Translations under genes and position numbers: made by a program
NCBI GenBank assembly: GCA_949128015.1
Contig: CASBRC010000268.1
Span: forward strand, 1-9,323
Direction: 5' to 3'
Length of the DNA: 9,323 bases
Source: Synechococcales cyanobacterium PMM_0003
GTDB lineage: Bacteria > Cyanobacteriota > Cyanobacteriia > Pseudanabaenales > Pseudanabaenaceae
Shown here: piece by piece, positions 1-7,179 of the stretch
How positions within the stretch are numbered: position 1 is the stretch's first letter
Layout: every line of letters starts with the position of its first letter
The notes under the pieces: model-generated
Database searches by the model: none
Seen by the model: the letters and a program-made list of their open reading frames with translations, nothing else
What the model was told of the DNA's origin: nothing

Positions 1-773
1 AGCATGGAATGGAAGTAATCAATAATCCAATTATCAATATCAATGCCACCAAGATTTTGACCAGTTTTGGCGAGAACTTTGGCGGTTTGCGAACTTTGAT
101 CATTTACAGGATGTTTGATAGTGCGATCGCCCCATTTCAAAAGGAAACCCAAGGGCGATTTTGGCTGACTTGTTGCTAATTCTACTTGGGCAAAAGATAG
201 CTTCACTAACGATAAATCTAAAGTGCCACCACCAAAATCTACGACTAATATAGTTTGTCCATCACCATTAATCCCATAGCCAAGCGCCGCAGCCGTTGGT
301 TCATCTAATATTCGCACCTGATTAATAGTTAGTTTTTCGCAGACTTTACCTAACCAATTACGATAGGACTCAAAGCTATCTACTGGAACCGTAAAAATAA
401 GCGAGTCAACATCGGGCAAGTTCTCAATAATCTTTTTTAAGAACCATTCTCCCACCAGTTCAAATTCTACTTCACGACCATCGATTTCTGGTATAAACAT
501 CGATACCTTAGAACCGATCGCTCTTTTAAAAGATTTAAAAAATCGCTGTTCGCCTTTAGTATTTTTGTTGTCCAAACCGCGATCGCAAATTTCTTGACCA
601 ACCAGCACCTGCTCTCTGACAGCATCTTGCACATAAACAAAACTCGGAATTAACGGCGGATTATCAGCAATGAGACTGCAATAGCCAGCTAATCTGACAG
701 TTTCAATCTCACCATTCTCATTAATTTTCGCAACGACAGTATTACTTGTCCCAAAATCGATCGCGTATTCCAT
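1..773 (-). CDS. Hsp70/DnaK-family protein, N-terminal part (truncated by window edge)
   Basis: This is the N-terminal half of an actin-fold ATPase of the Hsp70 family; 257 complete codons are visible and the frame stays open to base 1. The phosphate-1 motif AIDFGTSNTVV lies at residues 4-14, the LDEPTAAALGYG segment at 156-167, and the phosphate-2 motif VVDFGGGTLDLS at 177-188. A GGIDID segment follows near 242-247, as in DnaK just after the second ATPase strand pair. The start ATG (773-771) overlaps the TAA stop of the upstream transporter by one base, so translation is probably coupled to it and no separate ribosome binding site is needed. The substrate-binding half is outside the window. 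I therefore cannot tell whether this is a canonical DnaK or one of the shorter or variant Hsp70-like proteins. The visible sequence diverges from canonical DnaK between the motifs, so I favour a variant family member. Confidence 0.88.
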   Translation of the reverse strand, partial: MEYAIDFGTSNTVVAKINENGEIETVRLAGYCSLIADNPPLIPSFVYVQDAVREQVLVGQEICDRGLDNKNTKGEQRFFKSFKRAIGSKVSMFIPEIDGREVEFELVGEWFLKKIIENLPDVDSLIFTVPVDSFESYRNWLGKVCEKLTINQVRILDEPTAAALGYGINGDGQTILVVDFGGGTLDLSLVKLSFAQVELATSQPKSPLGFLLKWGDRTIKHPVNDQSSQTAKVLAKTGQNLGGIDIDNWIIDYFHSM

Positions 774-1651
774 TATGTTCTCATTACAGTAGATTTTGTT
801 AAACTTTTGCCATAGAGAATGGCAGCAAACCCAGTCAAATACATAAATAGGCTATAAATTGCCGCAGGAATTGCCATGTCTTGATTGTTCAGAATACCTG
901 CCGTAATTGCGATCGCTAAAGTTCCATTTTGGATTCCAACTTCGATGGCTACACAAATTTGTTGGGCAGTATTGAGCTTAAGCAATTTACTGATTCCAAA
1001 ACCTACTGCCATAGACGATAAATTAAGCAAAACTACACCCAGTCCTGCTTGCAAAATAAATTCAGGCAATTTGTTCCATTCACGAATCACCAGAATCAAA
1101 ATAATTAAAGCAAGAAATGCGATCGCAAGACGAGTGGTAACTTTTTCTAAACTGTGCGCTAATTTGGGGAATTGATAATTTACATACATGCCAATTGCAA
1201 TCGGGATAATCGTAATCAAGAAGATTTGCCCCATTGTTGTGCCAATTGGTAAAGAGATATTAGAACTCTGACTAAGAAAGTGATTTAGAGCCAGATTTGC
1301 AAATAAGGGAATCGTAAATATGGTGATCAGGCTGCTAAATACGGTTAGGGTTACAGACAATGCAACATCTCCACCTGCCAGATAGGTGATCATATTTGAT
1401 GATACGCCACCAGGTGCGATCGCGATCATCATCAATCCCACGGCGATTATTGGTGGCATTGAGACAATTTTTGCGATCGTAAAACCAATGATTGGCAATA
1501 GAACAATTTGGCTAAATAATCCCACCGAGGCAGCCTTAGGATATTTCGTGATGCGTTGGAAATCTTCAAGTTTGAGAGAGAGTCCCATACCCAGCATAAT
1601 CATCGCTAAAGCTACGGGTAAGATTACAGTCGTGAAAATACTTTCTTGCAT
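773..1651 (-). CDS. BASS-family sodium:organic-anion (bile-acid-type) symporter
   Basis: This 292-residue membrane protein has about nine to ten hydrophobic segments, the usual length and layout of the bile acid:sodium symporter (SBF/BASS) family. Two family signatures are clear: APGGVSSNMITYLAGGD at residues 79-95 and EVGIQNGTLA at 237-246. These are the two discontinuous helix regions that bind sodium and substrate in bacterial ASBT homologues. It should sit in the cytoplasmic membrane and bring in an organic anion with sodium. The substrate cannot be inferred, because family members move bile acids, pyruvate, pantothenate and others. The start is ATG at 1651, preceded only by a weak purine stretch. 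The long hairpin at 1731-1801 separates it from nadC, so it probably has its own promoter. Its stop overlaps the start of the Hsp70-like gene, which suggests a two-gene operon. Confidence 0.9.
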   Translation of the reverse strand: MQESIFTTVILPVALAMIMLGMGLSLKLEDFQRITKYPKAASVGLFSQIVLLPIIGFTIAKIVSMPPIIAVGLMMIAIAPGGVSSNMITYLAGGDVALSVTLTVFSSLITIFTIPLFANLALNHFLSQSSNISLPIGTTMGQIFLITIIPIAIGMYVNYQFPKLAHSLEKVTTRLAIAFLALIILILVIREWNKLPEFILQAGLGVVLLNLSSMAVGFGISKLLKLNTAQQICVAIEVGIQNGTLAIAITAGILNNQDMAIPAAIYSLFMYLTGFAAILYGKSLTKSTVMRT

Positions 1652-1680
1652 ATTGATTTTCTAAAATTAGCGGTGGTCTA

Positions 1681-1715
1681 CAGAGAATGGTCAGTACCGT
1701 TCATCATTTTCTCTG
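1681..1715. repeat. Imperfect inverted repeat upstream of the transporter gene
   Basis: CAGAGAA at 1681-1687 is matched by TTCTCTG at 1709-1715, with ATG/CAT pairing possible just inside after a two-base offset. It lies about 30-64 bases upstream of the transporter start, between that start and the long hairpin. It could be an operator or a leader hairpin. The arms are short and chance cannot be excluded. Confidence 0.25.
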
Positions 1716-1730
1716 AAATTACAGCAAATT

Positions 1731-1801
1731 GCGATTAAACCTAGATTTTTTGTAAAAGCCCCGCGAAGCGGGGCTTTTACAAAAAATCTAGGTTTAATCG
1801 C
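1731..1801. terminator. Perfect 34-bp-arm hairpin, bidirectional terminator
   Basis: Bases 1731-1764 and 1768-1801 are exact reverse complements, separated by the 3-base loop GAA. The core is a GC-rich stem (GCCCCGC/GCGGGGC) bounded by runs of A and T, so it can serve as an intrinsic terminator in both directions. The outer arm takes in the nadC stop codon and the two preceding codons (1794-1801), so the left arm is an inverted copy of the nadC 3' end. It should end nadC transcription and shield the transporter gene from read-through. Confidence 0.85.
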
Positions 1802-2648
1802 TAACCCGCATACTGATATCTAGCCAATGCGATCGCGTTACCATTGCCGAAGTAGAAATGTAATCTACGCCTAATTCGGCAATGTTCGCGATGTTATTGA
1901 GCGTGATATTTCCTGAAGCTTCAATTTTAGTATGGGAGCTATGTTGACGGATCAGGGCGATTGCGTCGCGCATCATCTCAATGGGCATATTATCCAGCAT
2001 GATCACGTCAAGATCTAGCTGCACTGCTTCCTTCACTTGGATAATTGACTCAGTTTCTACTTCAATCAATGTCGTAAATGGAATATTCTCGCGCACGCGC
2101 TGCACTGCTTCGGTAATGCCACCAGCCGCCGCGATATGATTATCCTTGAGCATTACGGCATCATCTAAACCATATCGATGATTGATAGCTCCACCAATAA
2201 ACGTCGCATATTTTTCTAGTAGTCGCATTCCAGGAATCGTTTTGCGAGTATCAACTAGATTTGCTCTCGTACCTGCGATCGCATTTACATACTCCGCCGT
2301 AGCACTTGCAATTCCTGATAACCGCATCACCAGATTTAAAGCAACCCGCTCACCCATCAGTAATGTGGCGAGACTACCTGTGATTTCAGCAATTAGCTCG
2401 CCAGATTTTACTGGTTTGCCATCCTGCGCGATCGCTATAAAATTTACTGAGCTATCCAGTAAATGAAAGACTCTGGCTGCGATCGCTAATCCTGCGATTA
2501 CACCATCAGCTTTAGCGATCCATATAGCCTTGCCGATGGGCGCATTCCCATATGGGAATAAACCACTGGTGCTGCGATCGCCACGTCCAATATCTTCACG
2601 TAGCCAGTCTTCAAGAATTGGGTCTAGGACAATAAATGGAGGGAGCAT
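1794..2648 (-). CDS. nadC: Nicotinate-nucleotide pyrophosphorylase (quinolinate phosphoribosyltransferase)
   Basis: This enzyme converts quinolinate and PRPP to nicotinate mononucleotide, CO2 and pyrophosphate, the third step of de novo NAD synthesis in the cytoplasm. At 284 residues it has normal family length. The N-terminal domain carries EDIGRGD (18-24) and KADGVIAGL (46-54). The barrel carries DTRKTIPGMR (133-142), NHRYGLDDAV (156-165), KDNH (168-171), IEVE (195-198), MLDN (217-220) and EASGN (243-247). These supply the basic and acidic residues that bind quinolinate and PRPP. The C-terminal stretch TSAMVTRSHWLDIS fits the usual final phosphate-binding loop and helix. The start is ATG at 2648; no strong Shine-Dalgarno sequence is seen. 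The HTH gene ends 50 bases upstream on the same strand, so the two may be co-transcribed. The last codons form part of the terminator hairpin. Confidence 0.95.
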   Translation of the reverse strand: MLPPFIVLDPILEDWLREDIGRGDRSTSGLFPYGNAPIGKAIWIAKADGVIAGLAIAARVFHLLDSSVNFIAIAQDGKPVKSGELIAEITGSLATLLMGERVALNLVMRLSGIASATAEYVNAIAGTRANLVDTRKTIPGMRLLEKYATFIGGAINHRYGLDDAVMLKDNHIAAAGGITEAVQRVRENIPFTTLIEVETESIIQVKEAVQLDLDVIMLDNMPIEMMRDAIALIRQHSSHTKIEASGNITLNNIANIAELGVDYISTSAMVTRSHWLDISMRVSD

Positions 2649-2698
2649 TATTTAGATGTTTTTATTAAAAAAGCACGTTAACTATATCAATTACAGTT

Positions 2699-2932
2699 TC
2701 AAATGAAACTATTTTTAATTGCGATCGCAATTGCTTGTTTGCGATCGCTAACTCCAAACTTATGCAAAATCGCGTGAATATGTACCCGCACTGTGCCTGA
2801 AGAAATGTACAGCATCTCCGAGATTTCTTGATTAGTTTTGTGTTCAGAGATCAAAATGAGGATTTCTTTTTCGCGCCGAGTCAGCAGATCAATTTTTGCT
2901 CCTGCTGGATCTTCGGGAGCAAGTTTAGGCAA
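2699..2932 (-). CDS. Small stand-alone LuxR-type HTH regulator (PedR-like)
   Basis: This 77-residue protein is almost only a GerE/LuxR DNA-binding domain. LTRREKEIL at 17-25 begins the four-helix fold, TNQEISEMLYIS spans the turn, and SSGTVRVHIHAILHKF (44-59) is the recognition-helix region, followed by GVSDRKQA. There is no receiver or ligand-binding domain. The start appears to be TTG (2932-2930): the only in-frame codons upstream before a TAG are ATA, GCC, ATA, ATT, ATT, CAA and AAA, and there is no ATG. No Shine-Dalgarno sequence is evident. Stand-alone LuxR domains of this size with VHAIL-KFGVSDR are known in cyanobacteria, and PedR (Ssl0564) of Synechocystis is the best studied. PedR is reported to sense redox state through a cysteine, and this protein has none. 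It is divergent from the CobO-like gene and 50 bases upstream of nadC; either could be a target. Confidence 0.8.
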   Translation of the reverse strand: MPKLAPEDPAGAKIDLLTRREKEILILISEHKTNQEISEMLYISSGTVRVHIHAILHKFGVSDRKQAIAIAIKNSFI

Positions 2933-2977
2933 TTTTTGAATAATTATGGCTATCTATTTAACACAAATTTTTTCTAC

Positions 2978-3022
2978 ATCTAGTGTCTGCTATGATACTT
3001 AATGGAAATTTAAACACTAGAT
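2978..3022. promoter_or_regulatory. 9-bp inverted repeat flanking the -10 region (possible operator)
   Basis: ATCTAGTGT at 2978-2986 is the exact reverse complement of ACACTAGAT at 3014-3022. The 27 bases between them hold the extended -10 box and probable start site of the CobO-like gene. The site lies between two divergent genes, one encoding a DNA-binding protein. It could be that regulator's operator or a leader hairpin. The symmetry is seen in the sequence; the function is inferred. Confidence 0.4.
2988..2996 (+). promoter_or_regulatory. Extended -10 promoter for the CobO-like gene
   Basis: TGC followed by TATGAT (2991-2996) matches an extended -10 element (TGn-TATAAT) with one mismatch. 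Only a T-rich stretch stands at the -35 position, which is typical of extended -10 promoters. Transcription would start near 3003, giving a leader of about 26 bases before the ATG at 3029. Confidence 0.5.
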
Positions 3023-3028
3023 TTGTTT

Positions 3029-3640
3029 ATGGTGGCTCAAATTAAGACGGCTCAGATTAAGACGAATCAATCAAAAAATAATCAAAATCAGACTGATCAG
3101 CCTAGTCAGATTAAAACTAACTCAACCGAACCCAATTCGCCCAAACCCTCATCTATCGTGACCCCAATCAAAGGCAATGTGCAGGTGTTTATCGCGCCCC
3201 ATCGTAATCTCTATAGCGACATCATCGCGCAAGGCTTGCGGGTTGCTGGACAAGGCACACAGGTATTACTGGTGCAACTTTTTCAGACAGGGATTAATCA
3301 GGGCTTGAGCAATCCCCGTCGGCTGGTTGAAAATCTAGAATGGCTACGATGTGAAGCTGAGCGAGATTTATCAAAAGATGATGTTGAATTGACAGATACT
3401 GAGAAATCGGCAGTACTGGAGCTATGGGACTATGCCAAAGTTGCAATTAAGACTGCTCGTGCAAGCTTAGTTATTCTCGATGAAGCAAATTTACTCGTAG
3501 CGCGATCGCTAATTACTGAAGAAGAATTGCTAGAGGTGCTAGAAACGCGATCGCCCAAGGTCAATATTATTTTGACAGGGGCTTTTATGCCCACTGGCAT
3601 TTCTGAATATGCCGATCAAGTGACCCATCGACGCAATTAG
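3029..3640 (+). CDS. CobO/BtuR-like protein lacking a canonical P-loop
   Basis: This 203-residue protein resembles the cob(I)yrinic acid a,c-diamide adenosyltransferase (CobO/CobA/BtuR) fold. It has an opening strand NVQVF (50-54), then ALRVAG-like GLRVAGQGTQVLLVQ (69-83), an acidic Walker-B-like strand LVILDEAN (147-154), and LTGAFMP (182-188) near the C-terminus. Where true CobO enzymes have a glycine-rich GxGKG(K)T loop, this protein has IAPHRNLYS (55-63), so ATP binding through a standard Walker A motif is not expected. A family of cyanobacterial proteins with an SHRN-like sequence at this place is known to me as P-loop NTPase-related. Roughly the first 42 residues are low complexity (N, Q, K, T, S) and begin with a tandem AQIKT/AQIKT repeat. 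I chose ATG 3029; a TTG two codons upstream (3023) is possible. Its cobalamin role is uncertain. Confidence 0.75.
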   Translation: MVAQIKTAQIKTNQSKNNQNQTDQPSQIKTNSTEPNSPKPSSIVTPIKGNVQVFIAPHRNLYSDIIAQGLRVAGQGTQVLLVQLFQTGINQGLSNPRRLVENLEWLRCEAERDLSKDDVELTDTEKSAVLELWDYAKVAIKTARASLVILDEANLLVARSLITEEELLEVLETRSPKVNIILTGAFMPTGISEYADQVTHRRN

Positions 3641-3663
3641 ACATCGTGCTTTGCATGAAATCT

Positions 3664-3720
3664 AAAGCCTAAAAAAATTGATATTGTTGCTTTGCAACAA
3701 TATCAATTTTTTTGGGCTTT
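3664..3720. terminator. 27-bp-arm hairpin between convergent genes
   Basis: Bases 3664-3690 and 3694-3720 form inverted arms of 27 with one T/G pair (3670 against 3714) and a TTT loop. A-rich and T-rich runs sit near the outer ends. It lies 23 bases after the CobO-like stop and 5 bases after the ycf20 stop on the other strand, so it should terminate both convergent transcripts. Confidence 0.8.
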
Positions 3721-3725
3721 GTGAA

Positions 3726-4079
3726 TTATGAACCAAGTTTGAATGCGTCCAAAAATAATCCATATACCAAACCTAACTTAATTGAGTTCAATATTTCAGT
3801 GGTCAGGAGTCTAGGCGCTAAACTGCCATCAGCAAGATTTACTCGTTTAGCACTATAAACGTAGCGGCTGGTAAGTTCTACAATAAAAAGCATAATTGCT
3901 GCAACGACAATATCTTGGTCAGATTTAGCTCCAGATACAGTAGAAATCACAGAGGCTAAAAAAAATCCAAACAATAGGCTAATCAGTATCAAAGAAGTCC
4001 TGCGCCAAGGGTTCCGCGACCATTGGGATAATCTGACAACGCTGACATTGACGATCGAACTAAGACGAGTATTTTGCAT
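3726..4079 (-). CDS. ycf20: Ycf20-like protein (DUF565)
   Basis: This 117-residue small membrane protein matches the DUF565/Ycf20 family of cyanobacteria and plastids. The N-terminus MQNTRLSSI, a basic SRNPWRRTSL segment (21-30), the first hydrophobic segment LILISLLFGFFLASVIS (30-46), a second at about 56-75, and a third ending LVYGLFLDAFKLGS (104-117) fit that family along its length. Plant and algal homologues have been linked to non-photochemical quenching; the biochemical function is not established. The start ATG at 4079 is supported by a Shine-Dalgarno sequence AAGGGA at 4085-4090, five bases upstream. It lies 53 bases downstream of clpB on the same strand, with a perfect 14-bp AT-rich palindrome (4109-4122) between them. 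It may therefore be co-transcribed with clpB or have its own promoter there. Confidence 0.85.
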   Translation of the reverse strand: MQNTRLSSIVNVSVVRLSQWSRNPWRRTSLILISLLFGFFLASVISTVSGAKSDQDIVVAAIMLFIVELTSRYVYSAKRVNLADGSLAPRLLTTEILNSIKLGLVYGLFLDAFKLGS

Positions 4080-4132
4080 AAAAATCCCTTAAATGCCAAT
4101 TAAAAATTCAAAATATATTTTGGTTTGGATCA

Positions 4133-6805
4133 CTAGCTAAAAACTAGTTTCTCATCTTTTACGGTCACTTGAATTTGATGTCCTTCAGCAAAAGTACCTT
4201 CAAGAATTCTATTAGCAATCGGATTTTCGATCTCTCGTTGAATTGCTCGCTTGAGAGGTCGCGCTCCATAGGCAGGATCGTAACCAATAGCTGCAATATA
4301 GTCTTTGGCTTCTTCGCTCAGATTTAGCGTAATCTTGCGATCGCTAAGGCGGCTCTCAATCCGCTTAATTTGCAATGTGGCAATTGAGCGGATCTCATTA
4401 CGGCGCAAGGCATGGAAGATGACTGTTTCATCAATACGATTGAGGAATTCAGGACGGAAGTGATTGCGAAGGACATCAAGTACGCGATCGCGCATTTCGT
4501 CATATTTCGAGTCACCATCTAGCTCTGTCGGTAAGTCTTTGGATACTTCGAGAATGCGATCGCTACCGATATTACTGGTCATGATAATGACCGTATTTTT
4601 GCAATCAACTAAGCGCCCTTGGCTATCGGTGATGCGTCCATCATCAAGAACTTGTAAGAGAATGTTAAATACATCGGGGTGGGCTTTCTCGACTTCATCA
4701 AAAAGTACGACTGAGTAAGGATGACGACGTACTGCTTCTGAGAATTGTCCACCTTGTTCATAGCCGACATACCCAGGAGGTGCGCCGATTAAGCGCGAAA
4801 CCGAATGCTTCTCCATATATTCTGACATGTCAATCCGAACCATCGAAGTATCAGAATCAAATAGAAATTCGGCAAGGGCGCGAGCCAACTCAGTCTTGCC
4901 AACTCCCGTTGGTCCTAAAAATAGGAATGACCCCAGAGGGCGATTGGGATCGTTCATTCCCGCACGGGCGCGGCGAATCGCTGAAGCTACTGAAGTTACG
5001 GCTTCTTCTTGCCCAATTACGCGATCATGTAGATGTGACTCTAGGGCTAGTAATTTCTGGCGATCGGACAACAATAGTTTTTTGAGAGGAATTCCTGTCC
5101 AACGGGCGACAATTTCGGCAATGTCATCTTCGGTAACTTGTTCGCGAGATAGAGATCCATCCACCCTTGTCAGACTAATTTCTAATTCTGCTTCATCAAG
5201 ATTTTTCTCTAGTTCCGTCAGTTTGCCATATTTTAATTCGGCGGCTTTGTTGAGATTAAATTCACGTTCTAATTGTTCGATTTGGAGCTTGGTTTGATCG
5301 ATTTGTTCTTTTAGCGATCGCAAATTTGCGATCGCATTTTTTTCAAGCTGCCAACGATCGTTCATATTCGTAAAACGAATATTTAATTCGTTCATTTCAT
5401 TGTCGAGGCGATCGAGGCGATCTTGCACAGCCTTGCTGCCCCTGTTGGTATAGATGATTTTGCCATCTGCCTCGACTCGTTCAGATGTTGTTGAATCTTT
5501 ATCTTTTTGTAGAGAAAATCGTTCCATTTCTAATTGTCTTAAACGGCGATCAATTTCATCTAGTTCTAATGGTCTAGAATCCATTTCCATTTTTAATTTT
5601 GCCGCCGATTCATCGACAAGATCGATCGCCTTATCTGGTAAAAAGCGATCGGTAATATAGCGGTTAGAGAGCGTTGCAGCAGCCACCAGTGCCGAATCAG
5701 AAATAGTCACACCATGATGCAATTCATAGCGTTCTTTCAAACCACGCAAAATCGAAATCGTATCTTCGACTGTCGGCTGATCAACTAGCACTTGCTGAAA
5801 ACGTCGTTCTAAGGCTGCATCCTTCTCAATATATTGACGATATTCATCTAGAGTTGTCGCGCCAATACAACGCAATTCACCCCGCGCTAGCATTGGCTTG
5901 AGAATATTCCCTGCATCCATTGCGCCTTGCTGCGTAGCTCCAGCCCCAACGACCGTATGCAACTCATCAATAAACAGCACGATCTTCCCATCGGAATTGA
6001 GAACTTCCTTAAGTACTGCCTTGAGCCGATCTTCAAATTCACCACGATACTTTGCCCCTGCAATCAGCGAACCCATATCAAGGCTAATAATCGTGCGATC
6101 TTTCAGTGATTCTGGCACATCTCCACGAATAATTCTCTGGGCTAAGCCCTCTGCGATCGCAGTTTTACCCACCCCCGGCTCACCAATCAGCACAGGATTA
6201 TTCTTAGTCCGTCGCGACAAGACCTGAACCACGCGCCGAATTTCATCATCCCGCCCAATCACAGGATCAAGTTTTCCATCCTTTGCTTGCTCGGTCAAGT
6301 CGCGCCCGTATTTCTCTAGCGCCGCATATTTAGCTTCAGGATTTTGATCGGTAACAGTCTGGCTGCCCCGCAGCGCTTTAATCGTTTCTTCTAATTTTTT
6401 GCGATCGATACTCAGATCTCGATATAGCCGCTTACCGATGCGATCGTCATCTGCCAAGCCGATCAGCATATGCTCGATCGCCATAAAGTCATCACCAAAA
6501 CTCTTGCGGCTTTCCTCAGCCCGATCTAGCCACACCTCCAAGTTGCGCCCCAAGTACAACTGCTCTGGACTAGCCACACGGGGCTGTCTGCGTAAGAACT
6601 CCTCAACCTGTCGCCGCGCCCTTGCCATTGGCACTGACATAGCTGTAAATACGTTCGTGGTCAAGCCCTCTTCTTGCTCCAATAGCGCCATCAGCAAATG
6701 CTCAACTTCGAGTTGCTGATGTTGCGATCGCCTAGCGACCTCTTGCGATTTAACGATCGCTTCCCATGCTTTTTCGGTAAATTTTTTTGGATCGGTTGGT
6801 TGCAT
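4133..6805 (-). CDS. clpB: ATP-dependent disaggregase ClpB (Hsp100)
   Basis: This 890-residue hexameric AAA+ chaperone rescues aggregated proteins together with DnaK, pulling chains through its central pore in the cytoplasm. The N-domain spans about 1-145. NBD1 has Walker A GEPGVGKT (208-215), pore loop KYRG (252-255), Walker B VLFIDE (276-281) and the ERRFQ arginine-finger region (333-337). A long charged coiled-coil middle domain follows (about 405-550). NBD2 has Walker A GPTGVGKT (631-638), pore loop GYVG (678-681), Walker B VVLFDE (699-704) and sensor-2 GARPLKR (847-853). There is no ClpP-binding loop signature, and the middle domain separates it from ClpA and ClpC. It is slightly longer than usual (about 860-875) because of an apparent insertion of some 17-20 residues near 438-457. 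The start ATG at 6805 gives the expected [17 protein letters not shown] beginning; no strong Shine-Dalgarno is seen. Cyanobacteria often have ClpB1 and ClpB2, and I cannot say which this is. Confidence 0.97.
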   Translation of the reverse strand: MQPTDPKKFTEKAWEAIVKSQEVARRSQHQQLEVEHLLMALLEQEEGLTTNVFTAMSVPMARARRQVEEFLRRQPRVASPEQLYLGRNLEVWLDRAEESRKSFGDDFMAIEHMLIGLADDDRIGKRLYRDLSIDRKKLEETIKALRGSQTVTDQNPEAKYAALEKYGRDLTEQAKDGKLDPVIGRDDEIRRVVQVLSRRTKNNPVLIGEPGVGKTAIAEGLAQRIIRGDVPESLKDRTIISLDMGSLIAGAKYRGEFEDRLKAVLKEVLNSDGKIVLFIDELHTVVGAGATQQGAMDAGNILKPMLARGELRCIGATTLDEYRQYIEKDAALERRFQQVLVDQPTVEDTISILRGLKERYELHHGVTISDSALVAAATLSNRYITDRFLPDKAIDLVDESAAKLKMEMDSRPLELDEIDRRLRQLEMERFSLQKDKDSTTSERVEADGKIIYTNRGSKAVQDRLDRLDNEMNELNIRFTNMNDRWQLEKNAIANLRSLKEQIDQTKLQIEQLEREFNLNKAAELKYGKLTELEKNLDEAELEISLTRVDGSLSREQVTEDDIAEIVARWTGIPLKKLLLSDRQKLLALESHLHDRVIGQEEAVTSVASAIRRARAGMNDPNRPLGSFLFLGPTGVGKTELARALAEFLFDSDTSMVRIDMSEYMEKHSVSRLIGAPPGYVGYEQGGQFSEAVRRHPYSVVLFDEVEKAHPDVFNILLQVLDDGRITDSQGRLVDCKNTVIIMTSNIGSDRILEVSKDLPTELDGDSKYDEMRDRVLDVLRNHFRPEFLNRIDETVIFHALRRNEIRSIATLQIKRIESRLSDRKITLNLSEEAKDYIAAIGYDPAYGARPLKRAIQREIENPIANRILEGTFAEGHQIQVTVKDEKLVFS

Positions 6806-7129
6806 TGGCTTTAGTTACAGCGAAATCAGGTGTGATTACTAGAGATATTTAAAATAAGTTTACAATATAGTCTCTTTTCTATATCACTGTTAGCTTTACG
6901 AATTAGATCAGCAATTCTCATTATTCATTATAGAGATTGATTTTTTGAAAGTGCAGAGCAGGGAGGGTATCTCAATTATGCACTTCATTTTTGAATCGGT
7001 GTTGCTATCTCCTTATTTTCGTTTCTACTAGTAGCTAACTTCAGTTGCATTTATGATGCCCTTTCAAAGCAAAGATATAGAACTGCGGCAATTCAACTTC
7101 TTGAATCTCTTGAATCAGCCCCAAATGTT
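6806..7129. other. Intergenic region upstream of clpB, no confident gene
   Basis: This AT-rich stretch holds the presumed clpB promoter and leader. It also holds a 17-codon plus-strand ORF (6978-7031) preceded by a strong purine-rich GGGAGGG at 6961-6967, and part of a possible minus-strand gene remnant (7041-7139). No CIRCE heat-shock operator (TTAGCACTC-N9-GAGTGCTAA) is visible upstream of clpB. Confidence 0.5.
6864..6893 (-). promoter_or_regulatory. Weak candidate promoter for clpB
   Basis: On the minus strand TATATT (6869-6864) is one mismatch from the -10 consensus. CTAACA (6893-6888) stands 18 bases upstream with two mismatches to TTGACA. This would give a leader of about 50 bases. The region is AT-rich, so chance matches are likely. 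Confidence 0.25.
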
Positions 7130-7139
7130 GCGATCGCAT
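7041..7139 (-). pseudogene. Short ORF or 3' remnant of a degraded gene
   Basis: A 32-codon frame starts at ATG 7139 inside a HIP1 repeat unit and ends at TGA 7041-7043. The product reads like a protein C-terminus (LIQEIQEVELPQFYIFALKG at about 8-27, then HHKCN). The frame also stays open upstream through repeat unit A1 to a TAA at 7200-7202. I do not recognise it. It could be the tail of a gene whose front was replaced by the repeat, or chance. Confidence 0.2.
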
Positions 7140-7176
7140 AAATAATCGTCTTCTCAAGTTTGTAATTTGCGATCGC
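7130..7176. repeat. HIP1-bounded repeat unit A, copy A1
   Basis: This 47-bp unit begins (7130-7137) and ends (7169-7176) with GCGATCGC and contains the conserved core CTTCTCAAGTTTGTAA. The same unit recurs at 7822-7868 and 8800-8846, and as a shortened copy at 8710-8749, all in this orientation. This copy lies 3 bases beyond the stop of the MazF-like gene. Confidence 0.85.
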
Positions 7177-7179
7177 TTT

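Noticed and set aside
885..1664. Plus-strand frames opposite the symporter gene
   Set aside because: They are antisense to a complete membrane protein with clear family motifs.
4464..6719. Several plus-strand frames and one minus-strand frame inside clpB
   Set aside because: They are in other frames of a complete ClpB and are rich in Ser/Arg typical of antisense reading.
6806..6900. CIRCE or sigma-32-type heat-shock control of clpB
   Set aside because: Neither the CIRCE inverted repeat nor a CTTGAAA/CCCCAT-like pair can be seen.
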